64,000 nucleotides of DNA from Comamonas sp. lk (GTDB lineage Bacteria; Pseudomonadota; Gammaproteobacteria; Burkholderiales; Burkholderiaceae_C). The notes under the pieces were generated by a model. It made no database searches. It was not told the origin of the DNA and was given only the letters and a program-made list of their open reading frames with translations. The DNA lies in assembly GCF_900564145.1 (NCBI RefSeq), contig NZ_UOOB01000002.1, positions 310,001 to 374,000 of the forward strand, written 5' to 3'. Every line of letters begins with the position of its first letter. The stretch's first letter is position 1. The position numbers were made by a program, and so were the translations under genes. Below, piece after piece: positions 26,883 to 38,232 of this stretch.

Positions 26883-27964
26883 GCGGCCAACTCCTCACAA
26901 GCGGCGACCACTTGTTCAGTGGCATGGATTTTTTGCATTTTTTTAGCTTGTTCTGCGCGCTCCAGCAGCGTCGCACGCTGCATATTTTGTAGCATTTCAG
27001 CCATCCCTTGTGCAGTCAGCGTGCTTTGCGGCATCAGCCAGCCAGCACCTTGGTCGACAAGAAAGCGCGCATTGGTCGTCTGGTGGTCATCCACCGCGGC
27101 CGGGAAGGGAACATAAATCGCCGCCGCACCCACGGCAGCGATCTCGGTCACGGTGCTGGCCCCGGCACGGCAGACGATAATGTCTGCATCGGCAAAGGCC
27201 TGGGCCGTTTCCTCGATAAAAGGCGTCAGCTCGGCGGCCACGCCGGCAGCGGCGTAGTTGGCGCGCAGCGCATCAATCTGGGCGGCGCCGCTTTGATGGG
27301 TCACCGTAGGGCGAAGACCCGCAGGAATCAGGGCCAGCGCCTGCGGCACGATGTCGTTCAAGGCCCTGGCGCCCAGGCTGCCGCCCACCACCAACAGCTT
27401 GAGCGGACCGGAGCGACCGGCAAAGCGCTCTGCCGGCGTCGGCTGAGCGATAAAAGCCTTGCGCAGCGGATTGCCCACCCATTCGCCCTTGGCAAATACC
27501 TGAGGGAAGGCCGTGAACACGCGCTTGGCCACGGCAGCCACCACCTTGTTGGCCATGCCGGCCACGGAGTTTTGTTCGTGCAAGACCACGGGCTTGCCGG
27601 CCATGGCCGCCATCAGCCCGCCGGGCACCGTGAGGTAACCGCCCAGGCCAATGACCACATCGGGCTGCACGCGGCGCATCACGCCACGGGCTTGCGAGAA
27701 AGCCTTGAGCAGCTTGAACGGCAGTTGCACCAGCGTCTTGGCACCCTTGCCGCGCACACCGCCGAACTCAATGGTTTCCAGCACAAAGCCGTGGGGCGGC
27801 ACGATGCGCGACTCCATGGAGCCCGGCGCACCCAGCCAGTGCACATTCCAGCCGCGCGCGCGCAGCTCCTGCGCCACGGCCAGACCGGGGAAGATATGGC
27901 CGCCCGTTCCGCCCGCCATTACCAGGGCGGTGCGTTGCTTGTTTTTCGAGATGGGGAGGCTCAT
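26879..27964 (-). CDS. murG: UDP-GlcNAc:lipid I N-acetylglucosaminyltransferase
   Basis: A 361-residue GT28 glycosyltransferase that converts lipid I to lipid II at the cytoplasmic face of the membrane. Motifs are [59 protein letters not shown] and the nucleotide-sugar segment [33 protein letters not shown]. The last 35 residues are encoded by an AT-richer patch. It is coupled by 4-bp overlaps to ftsW and murC. Confidence 0.97.
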   Translation of the reverse strand: MSLPISKNKQRTALVMAGGTGGHIFPGLAVAQELRARGWNVHWLGAPGSMESRIVPPHGFVLETIEFGGVRGKGAKTLVQLPFKLLKAFSQARGVMRRVQPDVVIGLGGYLTVPGGLMAAMAGKPVVLHEQNSVAGMANKVVAAVAKRVFTAFPQVFAKGEWVGNPLRKAFIAQPTPAERFAGRSGPLKLLVVGGSLGARALNDIVPQALALIPAGLRPTVTHQSGAAQIDALRANYAAAGVAAELTPFIEETAQAFADADIIVCRAGASTVTEIAAVGAAAIYVPFPAAVDDHQTTNARFLVDQGAGWLMPQSTLTAQGMAEMLQNMQRATLLERAEQAKKMQKIHATEQVVAACEELAA

Positions 27965-29232
27965 GCGTGACCTCCCTTCATCAGCAGCTTGTTTTCGTAA
28001 TCGACTCTGAGCACCACGGCTATCGCTATCAAATTCATCAAAATGGCGGAACCGCCAAAACTCATTAACGGCAGAGTCAGGCCTTTGGTTGGCAAGGCGC
28101 CCAAATTAACGCCCATGTTGATAAAGGCCTGAAAGCCCATCCAGATGGCAATGCCCTCGGCCACCAGACCGGCAAACACCCGGTCAAGTGCAATCGCGCG
28201 GCGGCCGATGAGCATGATGCGGCGGGTCAGCCACAGAAAAGTCACGGCAATCAGGAGCACGCCTACCAGGCCGAACTCTTCACCGATCACGGCCAGCAAG
28301 AAGTCGGTATGCGCTTCGGGCAGCCAGTGCAGCTTTTCCACGCTGCGGCCCAGACCCACGCCAAAGATCTCGCCCCGCCCAATGGCAATCAGCGCGTGCG
28401 AGAGCTGGTAGCCCTTGCCCAGCGCATGCTTTTCGTCCCAGGGATCGAGATAGGCAAAAATGCGTTCGCGGCGCCACTCGGAGGTGGCGATGATCATCAC
28501 AAAGGCCAGCACCACCAGCAAGGCGATGATGAAGAACATGCGGGCGTTCACGCCGCCCAGAAACAGAATGCCCATGGAGATCACCACGATCACCATGAAG
28601 GCGCCCATGTCGGGCTCGGCCAGTAGCAGCACACCCACCACCAGCACCGCCAGCCCCATGGGCAGCACGGCACGGAAGAAGCGCTCCTTGACCTCCATCT
28701 TGCGCACCATGTAGTCGGCGGCATAGATCAGCGTCGCGAACTTGGCCAGCTCCGAGGGCTGGAAGTTCATGATGCCCAGCGACAGCCAGCGTCGCGCGCC
28801 GTTGACCACCGTTCCCACATGCGGTATCAGCACCAGCACCAGCAGGAAAATGGATAACAGAAACAGCTTGCGCGCCACTTTCTCCCAGATGGCAATCGGC
28901 ACCTGAAAGGCCAGCAAGGCCGCCACGAACGCCATGCCTATGGACATCGTATGGCGCAGCAGGAAGTGATAGGGCTCGATCTTGCCGAAGCGCGGGTTGT
29001 CCGGCATCGCAATCGATGCCGAATACACCATGACCAGACTCCAGGCCAGCAGGCCGATCACCACCCAGATCAAAGCCAGATCCAGACCCAGCACACTGGC
29101 CGGGGTTTGAGTGGGACGGTCGTATTGCGGCCCGCCCACGCGCACGGGCAGCACGTCAATGGGCTTGTCCACGGCGCTCGTAAACCATGAGCGCACGCGG
29201 CTGGTGATGCTGGTCAGGGCTGCGGCTGTCAT
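27961..29232 (-). CDS. ftsW: Division SEDS peptidoglycan polymerase FtsW
   Basis: A 423-residue, about 10-helix SEDS glycosyltransferase partnered by FtsI at the septum. Visible are [88 protein letters not shown] and [24 protein letters not shown]. About 50 extra residues precede the first helix. The start overlaps the murD stop by 4 bp. Confidence 0.96.
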   Translation of the reverse strand: MTAAALTSITSRVRSWFTSAVDKPIDVLPVRVGGPQYDRPTQTPASVLGLDLALIWVVIGLLAWSLVMVYSASIAMPDNPRFGKIEPYHFLLRHTMSIGMAFVAALLAFQVPIAIWEKVARKLFLLSIFLLVLVLIPHVGTVVNGARRWLSLGIMNFQPSELAKFATLIYAADYMVRKMEVKERFFRAVLPMGLAVLVVGVLLLAEPDMGAFMVIVVISMGILFLGGVNARMFFIIALLVVLAFVMIIATSEWRRERIFAYLDPWDEKHALGKGYQLSHALIAIGRGEIFGVGLGRSVEKLHWLPEAHTDFLLAVIGEEFGLVGVLLIAVTFLWLTRRIMLIGRRAIALDRVFAGLVAEGIAIWMGFQAFINMGVNLGALPTKGLTLPLMSFGGSAILMNLIAIAVVLRVDYENKLLMKGGHA

Positions 29233-31109
29233 GCGCCCTCCTCCAGTTGCTGGCCGGCATCCAGTGCCAGATTGCGCACCGCATCCACAAACTGGTGGGC
29301 GCGATCGGCATAGTCCTTGAACATGTCCATGCTGGCGCAGGCGGGCGAGAGCAGCACGGCGTCATTGGCATGAGCCAGCTGGGCGCACTTTTGCACCGCA
29401 TCGGCCATGGTGGTGGCGTCCTGCAGCGTGACGCCGCAATCGGCCAGCGCTTCGCGGATCAGCGGCGCATCCTGGCCTATCAGCACGGCGGCACGCACAT
29501 AGCGCGATACCGGTGCAGCCAGCGGCGCAAAATCCTGGCCCTTGCCCAGGCCGCCAAGAATCACCACGATGCGGTGGTCCGGCCCCAGGCCCATGAGAGC
29601 CGCGACCGTGGCTCCCACATTCGTGCCCTTGCTGTCGTCGAAATACTCCACATCGCTGACCCGGCCCAGAGGCTGGACGCGGTGGGGCTCGCCCCGGTAT
29701 TCACGCAGGCCGAACAGCAGCGGAGCCAGCGTGCAGCCGGTGGCCGTGGCCAGAGCCAGGGCCGACAGCGCGTTGATGGCGTTGTGACGACCGCGAATGC
29801 GCAGCGCATCCGCAGGCATCAGGCGCTGAATGTGCAGATCGTCCACATGCTTGCCCTTGGAGGTCTCGTCGGCCTCGTGGGCGCGCACCAGCCAGGTCAT
29901 GCCGTTGACCACTTCCAGGCCAAAGTCGCCGGGGCGGCGCGGCATGTCGCCACCAAAGGTGACATGGGCGCGCTGGAAAGTCTTGCCGCGCTTGCCGGGA
30001 ATCGCCACCGGCGCAGCCAGCATGGCCATCACCATGGCGTCTTCGCGATTCAGCACCATCAGGCCCTGCTCGCCAAAGATGCGGGCCTTGGCATCGGCAT
30101 AAGCCTGCAGGCTGCCATGCCAGTCCAGATGGTCTTGCGAGATATTGAGCACGGCACCGGCCGTGGGTTCGAAACCATGGCAGTCGTCGAGCTGAAAGCT
30201 GGACAGCTCCAGCACCCAGGCTTGGGGCAGGCTCTCGCCATCAATGCGCGAGGCCAGCGTATCGAGCAGCGTCGGGCCGATATTCCCCGCCACGCCCACG
30301 CTGATGCCGGCATGCTCGAGCAGCTGACCGGTCAGCGAAGTCACCGTGGTCTTGCCATTGGTGCCGGTAATGCCCAGCACCTTGGGCGCGTAGCCATGGG
30401 CCTCTTTCAAGCCCTTGAGCGCCATGGCGAACAAATCCAGCTCGCCGCCCACGGGCAGACCGATGCTGCGCGCGGCATTGAACACGGCGGCCACGCTGGC
30501 AGGGCTCAGGCCCGGCGAGCGGTAGACAGCGCTCAGGCTCTGGCCGTCGACCAGATCGGCGCCAAAGTTGCCGGCCACAAAGCGCACGCCCGGCAACTCG
30601 GCCTGCAAGGTCGTCAGATGCGGCGGCGCTTCACGGGTGTCGGCCACGGTCACCTCGGCACCGGCACGCACGCACCAGCGTGCCATGGCGATGCCGGAAA
30701 TGCCCAGGCCCAGAATCAGCACGCGCTGGCCCTGCAGATGTTGCTGGGCAGCCTGCGGCCAGAGCTGGGGCACTGGTGGCAACTCCACCACGGGCTCGGC
30801 CGCTTCTTCCACCGCCGTGGTCACCTCGACATCGGCCGCGTCGGAGACGCTGGGATCGGCAAAGATCTGGGCCACAAAAGCCTCGGCATCCCGGGCGGCC
30901 GTCAGCGTGGAGATATCGGGAATGGTTTCAGGAGTGGTTGCGGCAGGCGCTACGCTTTCAGAAGCAGCTTGCGCATCAATCACCTGAATTTCAGGAATTT
31001 CTTGCTCTGCAACCGCCACATCATCAGCGGTTGATGCTTGCAATTGCATAGCATCCACTGGCGTGTCCTGCAGCGCCTGATCCTGGGTCTTGAAGTCTTC
31101 GTCTTGCAT
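29229..31109 (-). CDS. murD: UDP-N-acetylmuramoyl-L-alanine-D-glutamate ligase with long N-terminal extension
   Basis: A 626-residue protein against 438 in E. coli. The ligase proper begins only at about residue 120 ([24 protein letters not shown]), followed by the P-loop [14 protein letters not shown] and [11 protein letters not shown]. The first 115 residues are acidic and Ala/Glu/Val-rich with no predicted fold, signal or membrane segment. Part of their DNA (30957-31053) resembles the dispersed repeat family. The frame is open from the mraY stop; the ATG at 31109 lies 5 bp after it and is the natural coupled start. An internal start near the ligase domain cannot be excluded, but no conserved Met is obvious there. 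Confidence 0.93.
   Translation of the reverse strand: MQDEDFKTQDQALQDTPVDAMQLQASTADDVAVAEQEIPEIQVIDAQAASESVAPAATTPETIPDISTLTAARDAEAFVAQIFADPSVSDAADVEVTTAVEEAAEPVVELPPVPQLWPQAAQQHLQGQRVLILGLGISGIAMARWCVRAGAEVTVADTREAPPHLTTLQAELPGVRFVAGNFGADLVDGQSLSAVYRSPGLSPASVAAVFNAARSIGLPVGGELDLFAMALKGLKEAHGYAPKVLGITGTNGKTTVTSLTGQLLEHAGISVGVAGNIGPTLLDTLASRIDGESLPQAWVLELSSFQLDDCHGFEPTAGAVLNISQDHLDWHGSLQAYADAKARIFGEQGLMVLNREDAMVMAMLAAPVAIPGKRGKTFQRAHVTFGGDMPRRPGDFGLEVVNGMTWLVRAHEADETSKGKHVDDLHIQRLMPADALRIRGRHNAINALSALALATATGCTLAPLLFGLREYRGEPHRVQPLGRVSDVEYFDDSKGTNVGATVAALMGLGPDHRIVVILGGLGKGQDFAPLAAPVSRYVRAAVLIGQDAPLIREALADCGVTLQDATTMADAVQKCAQLAHANDAVLLSPACASMDMFKDYADRAHQFVDAVRNLALDAGQQLEEGA
30957..31053. repeat. 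Repeat-like sequence within the murD N-terminal extension
   Basis: On the minus strand it contains ATTGATGCGCAAGCTGCTTCT, close to the reverse complement of the 52531 copy (GCGCAAGCAGCTTCTAAAA), and a preceding GATGCTATGCAATTGCAAGC. Both are translated within the non-conserved extension of MurD. The match is partial and could be chance. Confidence 0.35.
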
Positions 31110-31114
31110 GGCGA

Positions 31115-32293
31115 CTACCTCAGCTTCAGGGTGGACAGGCCCAGCAGGCACAGCAGCATGGTGATGATCCAGAAGCGGGTCACCACCTGGGTTTCCTTCC
31201 AGCCGCTCTTTTCAAAGTGGTGGTGCAGCGGTGCCATCTTCAAGAGGCGGCGGCCTTCGCCATAGCGCTTCTTGGTGTACTTGAAGTAAGTCACCTGCAG
31301 CATCACGGACACGGCCTCGGCCACAAAGATGCCGCCCATCACGGCCAGCACGATTTCCTGGCGCACGATCACGGCAATCGTGCCCAGGGCCGCGCCCAGA
31401 GCCAGCGCGCCCACGTCGCCCATGAACACCTGCGCCGGGTGGGCATTGAACCAGAGGAAGGCCAGACCGGCACCGGCCATGGCACCGCAGAACACCATCA
31501 ACTCGCCGGAGCCGGGAATGCTGGGGAACAGCAGGTATTTGGCGTAAGTGGTGTTGCCGGTCACATAGGCAAAAATGCCCAGTGCCGTGCCCACCATGAT
31601 GACGGGCATGATGGCCAGGCCGTCCAGCCCGTCGGTCAGATTGACAGCGTTGCTGGCGCCCACGATCACGAGGTAGGTCATGATCACAAAGCCCAGCACG
31701 CCCAGCGGATAGTTGACTTCCTTGAAGAAGGGAACAATCAGACCGGCCTTGGGCGGCAGATCCATGGAAAAGCCCGACTGAATCCAGGAGATGAACAGCT
31801 CGAACACCTGGGCATTGCTGTTCTCGGAAATGCAGAACACCAGATACAGCGCCGCCAGCAGGCCGATCACCGACTGCCAGAAGTACTTCTCGCCCGAGCG
31901 CATGCCTTCGGGGTCTTTGTTGACCACTTTGCGCCAGTCATCTACCCAGCCAATGGCACCAAAGCCCAGGGTGACCAGCAGCACGATCCAGACAAAGCGG
32001 TTGGACAGGTCGAACCACAGCAAGGTGGAGACGGCGATGGAAAACAGAATCAGCACCCCGCCCATGGTGGGCGTGCCGTTCTTGGCCAGATGGGTTTCCA
32101 TGGCGTAGCCGCGCACGGGCTGACCGATCTTGAGCGCGGTCAGCATGCGTATGGCCTTGGGGCCTATGAACAGGCCCAGCAGCAAGGCGGTGACGGCGGC
32201 CATCACGGCACGCAGCGTCAGGTACTGGAAGACGCGCAGAAAGCCGAATTCGGGCGACAGGCCTTGCAGCCATTGGGCAAGCATCAGCAGCAT
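31115..32293 (-). CDS. mraY: Phospho-N-acetylmuramoyl-pentapeptide transferase
   Basis: A 392-residue, 10-helix transferase making lipid I from UDP-MurNAc-pentapeptide and undecaprenyl phosphate. Motifs: [57 protein letters not shown] and the HHH segment [14 protein letters not shown]. The start at 32293 has AGGAGG four bases upstream and gives [11 protein letters not shown], as in the family; the ORF is open further upstream but not conserved. It overlaps murF by 10 bp. Confidence 0.97.
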   Translation of the reverse strand: MLLMLAQWLQGLSPEFGFLRVFQYLTLRAVMAAVTALLLGLFIGPKAIRMLTALKIGQPVRGYAMETHLAKNGTPTMGGVLILFSIAVSTLLWFDLSNRFVWIVLLVTLGFGAIGWVDDWRKVVNKDPEGMRSGEKYFWQSVIGLLAALYLVFCISENSNAQVFELFISWIQSGFSMDLPPKAGLIVPFFKEVNYPLGVLGFVIMTYLVIVGASNAVNLTDGLDGLAIMPVIMVGTALGIFAYVTGNTTYAKYLLFPSIPGSGELMVFCGAMAGAGLAFLWFNAHPAQVFMGDVGALALGAALGTIAVIVRQEIVLAVMGGIFVAEAVSVMLQVTYFKYTKKRYGEGRRLLKMAPLHHHFEKSGWKETQVVTRFWIITMLLCLLGLSTLKLR

Positions 32294-33702
32294 GCGGCCT
32301 CCTTGGAGTTGCCCTGCACCTTGCTTGCGCAGGCTTCGATCGCCTGCACCACTTGCTCCATCTTCATGAACCGCGAACCTTTGACCAACACGCTGCCCAC
32401 CTGGGGCAATACCTTGCACACAGCCTCTTGAAGCGCCTGCATGCTATCGAAATGAGTAGCCCCGGCGCCAAAGGCGGCCACGGCGAAAGCGCTTTGCTCA
32501 CCCAGAGCAAAGAACTGGTGAATGCCTTGTTGCTGCGCCAGCGCACCGGCTTCGGCATGGAACTGCGGGCCGTTGTCGCCCACCTCGCCCATATCGCCCA
32601 GCACCAGCAATTGCGGCGCCGGCAGCTCGCTGAGCACCTCGATGGCGGCAGCCACGGAATCGGGGTTGGCGTTATAGCTGTCGTCCACCACGGTCACGCT
32701 CTTGCCGCCAACCGTTACCGACAGCGCACGCGAGCGACCCGTCACCGGCTCGAACGCCGTCAGCCCCTGTGCAATGGCCGCCAGCGGCACACCGGCCGCA
32801 TGGGCACAGGCCGCTGCGGCCAGGGCATTGCGCACGTTGTGGCGACCGGCGATATGCAGCTGCACGCCAGCCTTGCCTTGCGGCGTATGCAGCTCGAAAG
32901 CCCAGGCACCGTTGCTCCAGACCACATCGCTGGCAAACACCTGGGCACCGTCTTCGGCTTGCCCAAACATCAGGCTGGGGCGGCCTGCCGCCAGCTCGGT
33001 CCATAGCGCGGTGTAGGTATCACCGGCAGGAAAGATGGCCGTGCCGTTCTGGGGCAGAAAGCTCAGCACCGAACCGTTCTCACGCGCCACGGCTTCCACC
33101 GTGTGCATGAACTCCTGGTGCTCGCGCTGGGCGTTGTTCACCAAGGCCACCGTGGGCTGGCCGATAGCGGCCAGCTCGGCAATTTCGCCGGGGTGGTTCA
33201 TGCCCATCTCCAGCACGGCAATGCGGTGCTCGCCGCTCATGCGCAGCAGGTTCAGCGGCATGCCAATGGAGTTGTTGAAGTTGCCGCGGGTGGCCAGAGC
33301 GGCCTCACCAGCATGGGTGCGCAGTATGGAAGCAACCATCTGCGTCACCGTGGTCTTGCCATTGCTGCCGGTCACGGCAATCAAAGGCAGATCGAACTGG
33401 GCGCGCCAGGCACGGGCCAGTGCGCCCAGGGCCAGCAAGGTGTCCGGCACTTCGATGCCGCTGATGCCTGCTTCGCTCAGCCCATGGCTGGCAATGGCGG
33501 CGGCAGCGCCAGCCGCTTGCGCCTGAGGCAGAAAGCTGTGGGCGTCAAAACGCTCGCCCTTCAAGGCCACAAACAGGTCGCCGGGCTGCAGCGTACGGGT
33601 ATCGGTGTGCACCCGCGCAAGCACGGTCTGACCGTCACCGATCAAACGGGCTGCGGGGATATGCGTCTGGATCAGCTCCAGCGCTTTTGCCAAGGTCATC
33701 AT
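32284..33702 (-). CDS. murF: UDP-MurNAc-tripeptide D-Ala-D-Ala ligase
   Basis: A 472-residue ligase adding D-Ala-D-Ala to the UDP-MurNAc tripeptide. It shows QTDTRTL-type substrate contacts ([25 protein letters not shown]), the P-loop [26 protein letters not shown] and [12 protein letters not shown]. The start overlaps the murE stop by 4 bp. The C-terminal segment ends KEAACC within the mraY ribosome site. Confidence 0.97.
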   Translation of the reverse strand: MMTLAKALELIQTHIPAARLIGDGQTVLARVHTDTRTLQPGDLFVALKGERFDAHSFLPQAQAAGAAAAIASHGLSEAGISGIEVPDTLLALGALARAWRAQFDLPLIAVTGSNGKTTVTQMVASILRTHAGEAALATRGNFNNSIGMPLNLLRMSGEHRIAVLEMGMNHPGEIAELAAIGQPTVALVNNAQREHQEFMHTVEAVARENGSVLSFLPQNGTAIFPAGDTYTALWTELAAGRPSLMFGQAEDGAQVFASDVVWSNGAWAFELHTPQGKAGVQLHIAGRHNVRNALAAAACAHAAGVPLAAIAQGLTAFEPVTGRSRALSVTVGGKSVTVVDDSYNANPDSVAAAIEVLSELPAPQLLVLGDMGEVGDNGPQFHAEAGALAQQQGIHQFFALGEQSAFAVAAFGAGATHFDSMQALQEAVCKVLPQVGSVLVKGSRFMKMEQVVQAIEACASKVQGNSKEAACC

Positions 33703-35216
33703 GACCGTTTCTTTCCTTCGCGGGCTGCAAGCGCCAGCTGCGCCTGAGCCATGTCGGAGAACGGCTGGCGCACGCCATTCGTCTCCTGATAATCCTCATG
33801 TCCCTTGCCAGCAATCAGCACCACATCGCGTGCATCGGCATGGGCAAGCGCCTGGGCAATGGCCGCCGCGCGGTCGGCCTGGACATGCAGGTTTTCACCC
33901 GGCTGCATGCCGGCCAGAATCTGGTCGATGATGCGGTCAGGCACTTCGCTGCGCGGGTTGTCACTGGTGACGAGCACGCAGTCGGCATAGGTTTGGGCAG
34001 CCTGTCCCATGAGCGGACGCTTGGTGTTGTCGCGGTCGCCGCCACAGCCAAACACGCACCACAGCTTGCCGCCGCGTTGCTGAGCCGCAGGTTGCAAGGC
34101 GCGCAGGGCTTTTTCCAGCGCATCGGGCGTATGGGCATAATCCACAGCCACCAGCGGCTGATCGGCCTGCACGATTTGCTGCATGCGACCGGGCACGGGC
34201 TCCAGATCGGCACAGGCAGCCACGGCCTCATCCAGACTCAGACCCAGGCTGCGCAAGGCTGCCAGCACGCCCAGCAGATTGGAAACGTTGTACTGGCCGA
34301 CCAGGCGCGTATTCATGCGCAGGCTGTGGCCGGCTTCCAGCACCGTAAAGCACAGACCTTGCTCGCCCAGGCGGATGTCCTTGGCCTGCAGGCGGGCCGG
34401 GCCTTGAATGGAAACACTCCAGACATCCAGCGCCCCTGCCTGCAGCTTGGCCCAGAGCCTGGCGCCATGCGCGTCATCGATATTGATCACTGCCGCCTGC
34501 AAGCCGGGCCAGGAAAACAGCTGGGCCTTGGCTTGCCAATAGGCATCCATGCTGCCGTGGTAGTCCAGATGGTCTTGCGTGAAATTGGTGAACAAGGCCA
34601 CGCGGATCTTCGTGCCGTCCATGCGGTGCTCGACGATACCTATGGACGAGGCTTCGATGGCACAGGCTGCCAGCCCGGCATCGGCATACTCACGGAAGGC
34701 CCGCTGCAGGCGCACGGGATCGGGCGTGGTCAGCCCCGTATATTCCAGATCCGGCGGAACACCCACACCCAAAGTGCCTACCAGCGCACAACCCATGCGC
34801 GCTTTCAGCTTCACTTTGGATAGTGCGTAAGCCAGCCACCAGGCGGTCGTCGTCTTGCCGTTGGTGCCGGTCACGGCCAGCACATCCAGCTCGCCGCTGG
34901 GATGGACAAACCACTGGTCGGCAATCGGGCCGGTGGCGGCCTTGAGTCCCGGCAAAGCGGCAATCCTGTCGCCTTGCAGCGCAAAAGCTTCCAGACCTTG
35001 CGCCTCGACCAGCACGGCAGCCGCACCCTGCTCCAGCGCGCGAGCCACAAAGGCCCGACCATCGGTGGCCGCGCCGGGCCAGGCAATGAAGGCATCGCCA
35101 GTCTTGACCTTGCGGCTGTCGGTCTGCAGATCACCCGGTACGCGTGCGCGCAGCCAGGCCACGGCGTCAGCAGCCGTGTTCAGATGTTGAATGGGGAAAT
35201 GTTGGGAAGTACTCAT
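33699..35216 (-). CDS. murE: UDP-MurNAc-L-Ala-D-Glu:meso-diaminopimelate ligase
   Basis: A 505-residue ligase. The P-loop [14 protein letters not shown] and the DNPRSE motif (about residue 419 on) are visible; DNPR marks meso-diaminopimelate rather than lysine as substrate, as expected for a Gram-negative. Other segments are DSRKVKTGDAFIAWPG and VDYAHTPDALEKAL. Both ends overlap neighbouring genes by 4 bp. Confidence 0.97.
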   Translation of the reverse strand: MSTSQHFPIQHLNTAADAVAWLRARVPGDLQTDSRKVKTGDAFIAWPGAATDGRAFVARALEQGAAAVLVEAQGLEAFALQGDRIAALPGLKAATGPIADQWFVHPSGELDVLAVTGTNGKTTTAWWLAYALSKVKLKARMGCALVGTLGVGVPPDLEYTGLTTPDPVRLQRAFREYADAGLAACAIEASSIGIVEHRMDGTKIRVALFTNFTQDHLDYHGSMDAYWQAKAQLFSWPGLQAAVINIDDAHGARLWAKLQAGALDVWSVSIQGPARLQAKDIRLGEQGLCFTVLEAGHSLRMNTRLVGQYNVSNLLGVLAALRSLGLSLDEAVAACADLEPVPGRMQQIVQADQPLVAVDYAHTPDALEKALRALQPAAQQRGGKLWCVFGCGGDRDNTKRPLMGQAAQTYADCVLVTSDNPRSEVPDRIIDQILAGMQPGENLHVQADRAAAIAQALAHADARDVVLIAGKGHEDYQETNGVRQPFSDMAQAQLALAAREGKKRS

Positions 35217-36961
35217 AGCACAGGCTCCTCAGCCGGGGCGGCCACAATCTGAGGCTTGACTTCCTTGTCGGGCTGAACGCCCATTAATCGCAGCGACTGC
35301 TGCACCACATCGGCAAAGACGGGACCGGCAACGGTACCGCCGTAGTAGGACCCCACCGTGGGTTCATCCACCATGACGGCGACGATGATGCGCGGCTTGT
35401 CTATGGGAGCCATGCCGGTGAACCAGGCGCGGTATTTGCCGGCGGCATAGTTCTTGCCCACCTGTTTACGGGCCGTACCCGACTTGCCACCAATGGTGTA
35501 GCCCTCTGCCTGCGCCTTTTGCCCGGTACCACCGGGGCCGGCAGCCAGCCACAGCATGTGGCGCACCTCGGCGGCGTTCTCGGCCGAGAACACGCGCACG
35601 CCCACCGGAGGTTCGTTGACCTTCAGGATGGTGCCTGGAATGATGTTGCCGTCATTGGAGAACACGGTATAGGAGCGCGCCATCTGGAACAGCGACGCCG
35701 ACAGGCCGTAGCCGTAGGACATGGTGGCTTGCTCGATAGGCTTCCAGGTCTTCCAGGCACGCAAACGCCCGGAAACTGCACCGGGGAACTGGATCTGCGG
35801 CTTCTGGCCGAAACCCACGGCGCTGAAGAATTCCCACATTTCCTGAGGCGACAGCTTTTGCGCCACCTTGGTCGCACCCACGTTGCTGGACTTCTGGATC
35901 ACGCCTTCGACCGACAGCGCGCCGTAGTTGTGCGTGTCGGTAATGGTGGAGCCAGTCACGGTATAGCGGCCGGGTGCGGTATCGATGATGGTCGAGGGCT
36001 TGACGCGCTTGAGCTCCAGCGCCGTGGCGATGGTCAAAGGCTTCATGGTCGAGCCCGGCTCGAACGTGTCGGTCAGCGCGCGGTTGCGCAGCTGCTCGCC
36101 GGTCAGATTCTTGCGATGACCGGGGTCGTAACTGGGATAGTTGGCCAGGGCCAGCAATTCGCCGGTATGCGCATCCATGACCACCACGCTGCCGGCCTTG
36201 GCCTTGAAGGTCTCGACCTGCTGCTTGAGCTTCTGGTAGGCGTAGTACTGGATCTTGCTGTCCACAGACAGCTGGATGTCCTGCCCGTCCTGCGGCGGCA
36301 CTTCCTCGCCCACGCCTTCCACCACGCGGCCCAAACGGTCCTTGATCACGCGGCGCGAACCGGGCTTGCCGGCCAGCTCCTTGTCGAAGCCCAGCTCCAT
36401 GCCTTCCTGGCCGTGGTCTTCCACATTGGTAAAGCCCACGATGTGGGCGGCAGACTCGCCTTCGGGGTACTGGCGCTTGTATTCCTTGCGGTTGTAGATG
36501 CCCTTGATGTTGAGCGCCACAATCTTCTGACCCACTTCCCAGTCCAGCTGACGCTTGATCCAGACAAAAGTCTTGTCCTCGTCATCCAGCTTGTCTATCA
36601 GCGTGGCCAGCGGCACGTCCATCAGCTTGGCCGCTTGCTGCAGCTTTTGCTTGATCTCGGGGTCGTTCAAATCCACGTCTTCGGGAATCGCCCAGATGCT
36701 GGCGGCGGGAACGCTGGAGGCCAGAATCAGTCCGTTGCGATCCAGCAGGCGGCCGCGATTGGCGGGCAGCTCCAGCGTGCGCGCAAAGCGCACCAGGCCC
36801 TGGCGCTTGAAGAAGTCATTGCCAAACACCTGCACATAGGCCGCGCGAGCGCCCAGGCCCACAAAGCCCAGGGCAAGCATGGCCACAATCATCTTGCTGC
36901 GCCAAAGCGGCGTCTTGGACGCCAGCAAAGGGCTGGTGGTGTAGAGCACGCTGCGTGTCAT
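35213..36961 (-). CDS. ftsI: Peptidoglycan D,D-transpeptidase FtsI (PBP3)
   Basis: A 582-residue class B penicillin-binding protein. One N-terminal anchor (about 25-42) is followed by RGRLLDRNGLILASS, the nucleophile motif STMK with Ser at about 304, SSN (in VIQKSSNVGATKVA) and KSGTA near 510. It cross-links septal murein and is the main target of division-blocking beta-lactams. It is coupled to ftsL and murE by 4-bp overlaps. Confidence 0.97.
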   Translation of the reverse strand: MTRSVLYTTSPLLASKTPLWRSKMIVAMLALGFVGLGARAAYVQVFGNDFFKRQGLVRFARTLELPANRGRLLDRNGLILASSVPAASIWAIPEDVDLNDPEIKQKLQQAAKLMDVPLATLIDKLDDEDKTFVWIKRQLDWEVGQKIVALNIKGIYNRKEYKRQYPEGESAAHIVGFTNVEDHGQEGMELGFDKELAGKPGSRRVIKDRLGRVVEGVGEEVPPQDGQDIQLSVDSKIQYYAYQKLKQQVETFKAKAGSVVVMDAHTGELLALANYPSYDPGHRKNLTGEQLRNRALTDTFEPGSTMKPLTIATALELKRVKPSTIIDTAPGRYTVTGSTITDTHNYGALSVEGVIQKSSNVGATKVAQKLSPQEMWEFFSAVGFGQKPQIQFPGAVSGRLRAWKTWKPIEQATMSYGYGLSASLFQMARSYTVFSNDGNIIPGTILKVNEPPVGVRVFSAENAAEVRHMLWLAAGPGGTGQKAQAEGYTIGGKSGTARKQVGKNYAAGKYRAWFTGMAPIDKPRIIVAVMVDEPTVGSYYGGTVAGPVFADVVQQSLRLMGVQPDKEVKPQIVAAPAEEPVL

Positions 36962-37245
36962 CGCACCGCTCCCGCACTGGCCAGACCATCCTTCACGTAT
37001 TGCGAGATGCCCGGCGAAGCGGGCTTCATCTGCAGCTTCTCGCGCGCCAGCGTCTCTATACGCTGAGGCGTGGCCTGGGCACGCTTTTCCACCTGCAGGC
37101 GCAGCTGGTCCGTGGCCAGGCGGCGCGCCTCGGCTTCGGCACGGTCCAGCTCGGTGAACAGCTTGCGCGACTCATACTGGGTTTGCACCAGAAAGATGGC
37201 GCTGGCCATCACGGTCACGAGCAGCAACAGGTTCAGGCGCAGCAT
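36958..37245 (-). CDS. ftsL: Cell division protein FtsL
   Basis: A 95-residue bitopic protein with an N-terminal helix (LRLNLLLLVTVMASAIFLVQTQYESRKLF) and a heptad-rich periplasmic coiled coil (ELDRAEAEARRLATDQLRLQVEKRAQA). It forms FtsQLB. The ATG at 37245 has AGGAAGGG upstream. An ATG 72 bp further up would add residues reaching almost back to the rsmH stop and is not supported by the fold. The stop overlaps the ftsI start. Confidence 0.9.
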   Translation of the reverse strand: MLRLNLLLLVTVMASAIFLVQTQYESRKLFTELDRAEAEARRLATDQLRLQVEKRAQATPQRIETLAREKLQMKPASPGISQYVKDGLASAGAVR

Positions 37246-37288
37246 GGCAGCCCTTCCTGTGGTGTGAGCTTGGGGGCCCACTGATATG

Positions 37289-38224
37289 TCATGCAGGCAC
37301 CTCTGTGCGCTCGGCAACGCGCATCACGGCAGAGCGTGAACGCGGATTGCCGTCGACTTCAGCCACGCTGGGCTTGATGCGGTCCAGCGCCTTCAGGCGC
37401 ATGGGCGTAGGCAAGGCAAAGGGCGCGCGGCGGTCGTACACCTCTTTGGAATGCTTGGCGATGAACTGCTTGACGATGCGGTCTTCCAGCGAGTGAAAGC
37501 TGATGACCACCAGTCGACCGCCCGGAGCCAGCACACGCAGGCTGGCCTCTAGTGCCTGTTCGAGCTCCTGAAGCTCGGCATTGATGAAAATCCGAAGAGC
37601 CTGGAAGGTGCGTGTTGCCGGATTTTGCCCAGCCTCGCGGGTCTTGACTGCGCCAGCCACGAGCTGGGCAAGCTCGGCGGTGGTGCGAAGTGCCCCCTGG
37701 CTCTCGCGCCTCGCAACAATCGCCTTTGCAATGGGGCCAGCAAACCGTTCTTCACCGTAGTCACGTATCACCTCCGCAATCTGCTGCACTTCCGCATCTT
37801 CGAGCCACTCGGCCACGCTCTGACCACGCGTGGTGTCCATGCGCATATCCAGTGGTCCGTCAAAACGGAAGCTGAAGCCTCGGTCCGGGTTGTCGATCTG
37901 GGGCGAGCTCACCCCCAGGTCCATCAGCACGCCTTGCACGCTGGCCTCTGGCAACTCGCCCAGGTGCTTGAACCCTTCGTGCCGAATCGAAAAACGCGCA
38001 TCGGTGATGCGCGCCGCTTCAGCGATTGCGTCCAAATCCTTGTCGAACGCAATCAGTCTTGCGTCCGGCCCCAACCTCTGCAGGAGCAGGCGGGAATGGC
38101 CTCCGCGCCCGAACGTTGCATCCACCCACTGACCTGCGGGTTGCGCGGACACGCCACCCAGCATTGCGTCCACGGCCTCATTGAGCAAAACGGTGATGTG
38201 TTGCAACGGCTGATTCACAAGCAC
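37289..38224 (-). CDS. rsmH: 16S rRNA m4C1402 methyltransferase
   Basis: A 311-residue SAM-dependent methyltransferase (formerly MraW) acting on C1402 of 16S rRNA. Visible: [62 protein letters not shown] and [12 protein letters not shown]. It starts 8 bp after the mraZ stop, the normal second gene of the cluster. Confidence 0.97.
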   Translation of the reverse strand: MLVNQPLQHITVLLNEAVDAMLGGVSAQPAGQWVDATFGRGGHSRLLLQRLGPDARLIAFDKDLDAIAEAARITDARFSIRHEGFKHLGELPEASVQGVLMDLGVSSPQIDNPDRGFSFRFDGPLDMRMDTTRGQSVAEWLEDAEVQQIAEVIRDYGEERFAGPIAKAIVARRESQGALRTTAELAQLVAGAVKTREAGQNPATRTFQALRIFINAELQELEQALEASLRVLAPGGRLVVISFHSLEDRIVKQFIAKHSKEVYDRRAPFALPTPMRLKALDRIKPSVAEVDGNPRSRSAVMRVAERTEVPA

Positions 38225-38232
38225 GTCTCTTC

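Noticed and set aside
29247-31034. A 595-codon open frame on the plus strand opposite murD
   Set aside because: It mirrors murD codons in GC-rich DNA, its product is a His/Gln/Arg-rich mixture without motifs, and murD has unmistakable ligase motifs.
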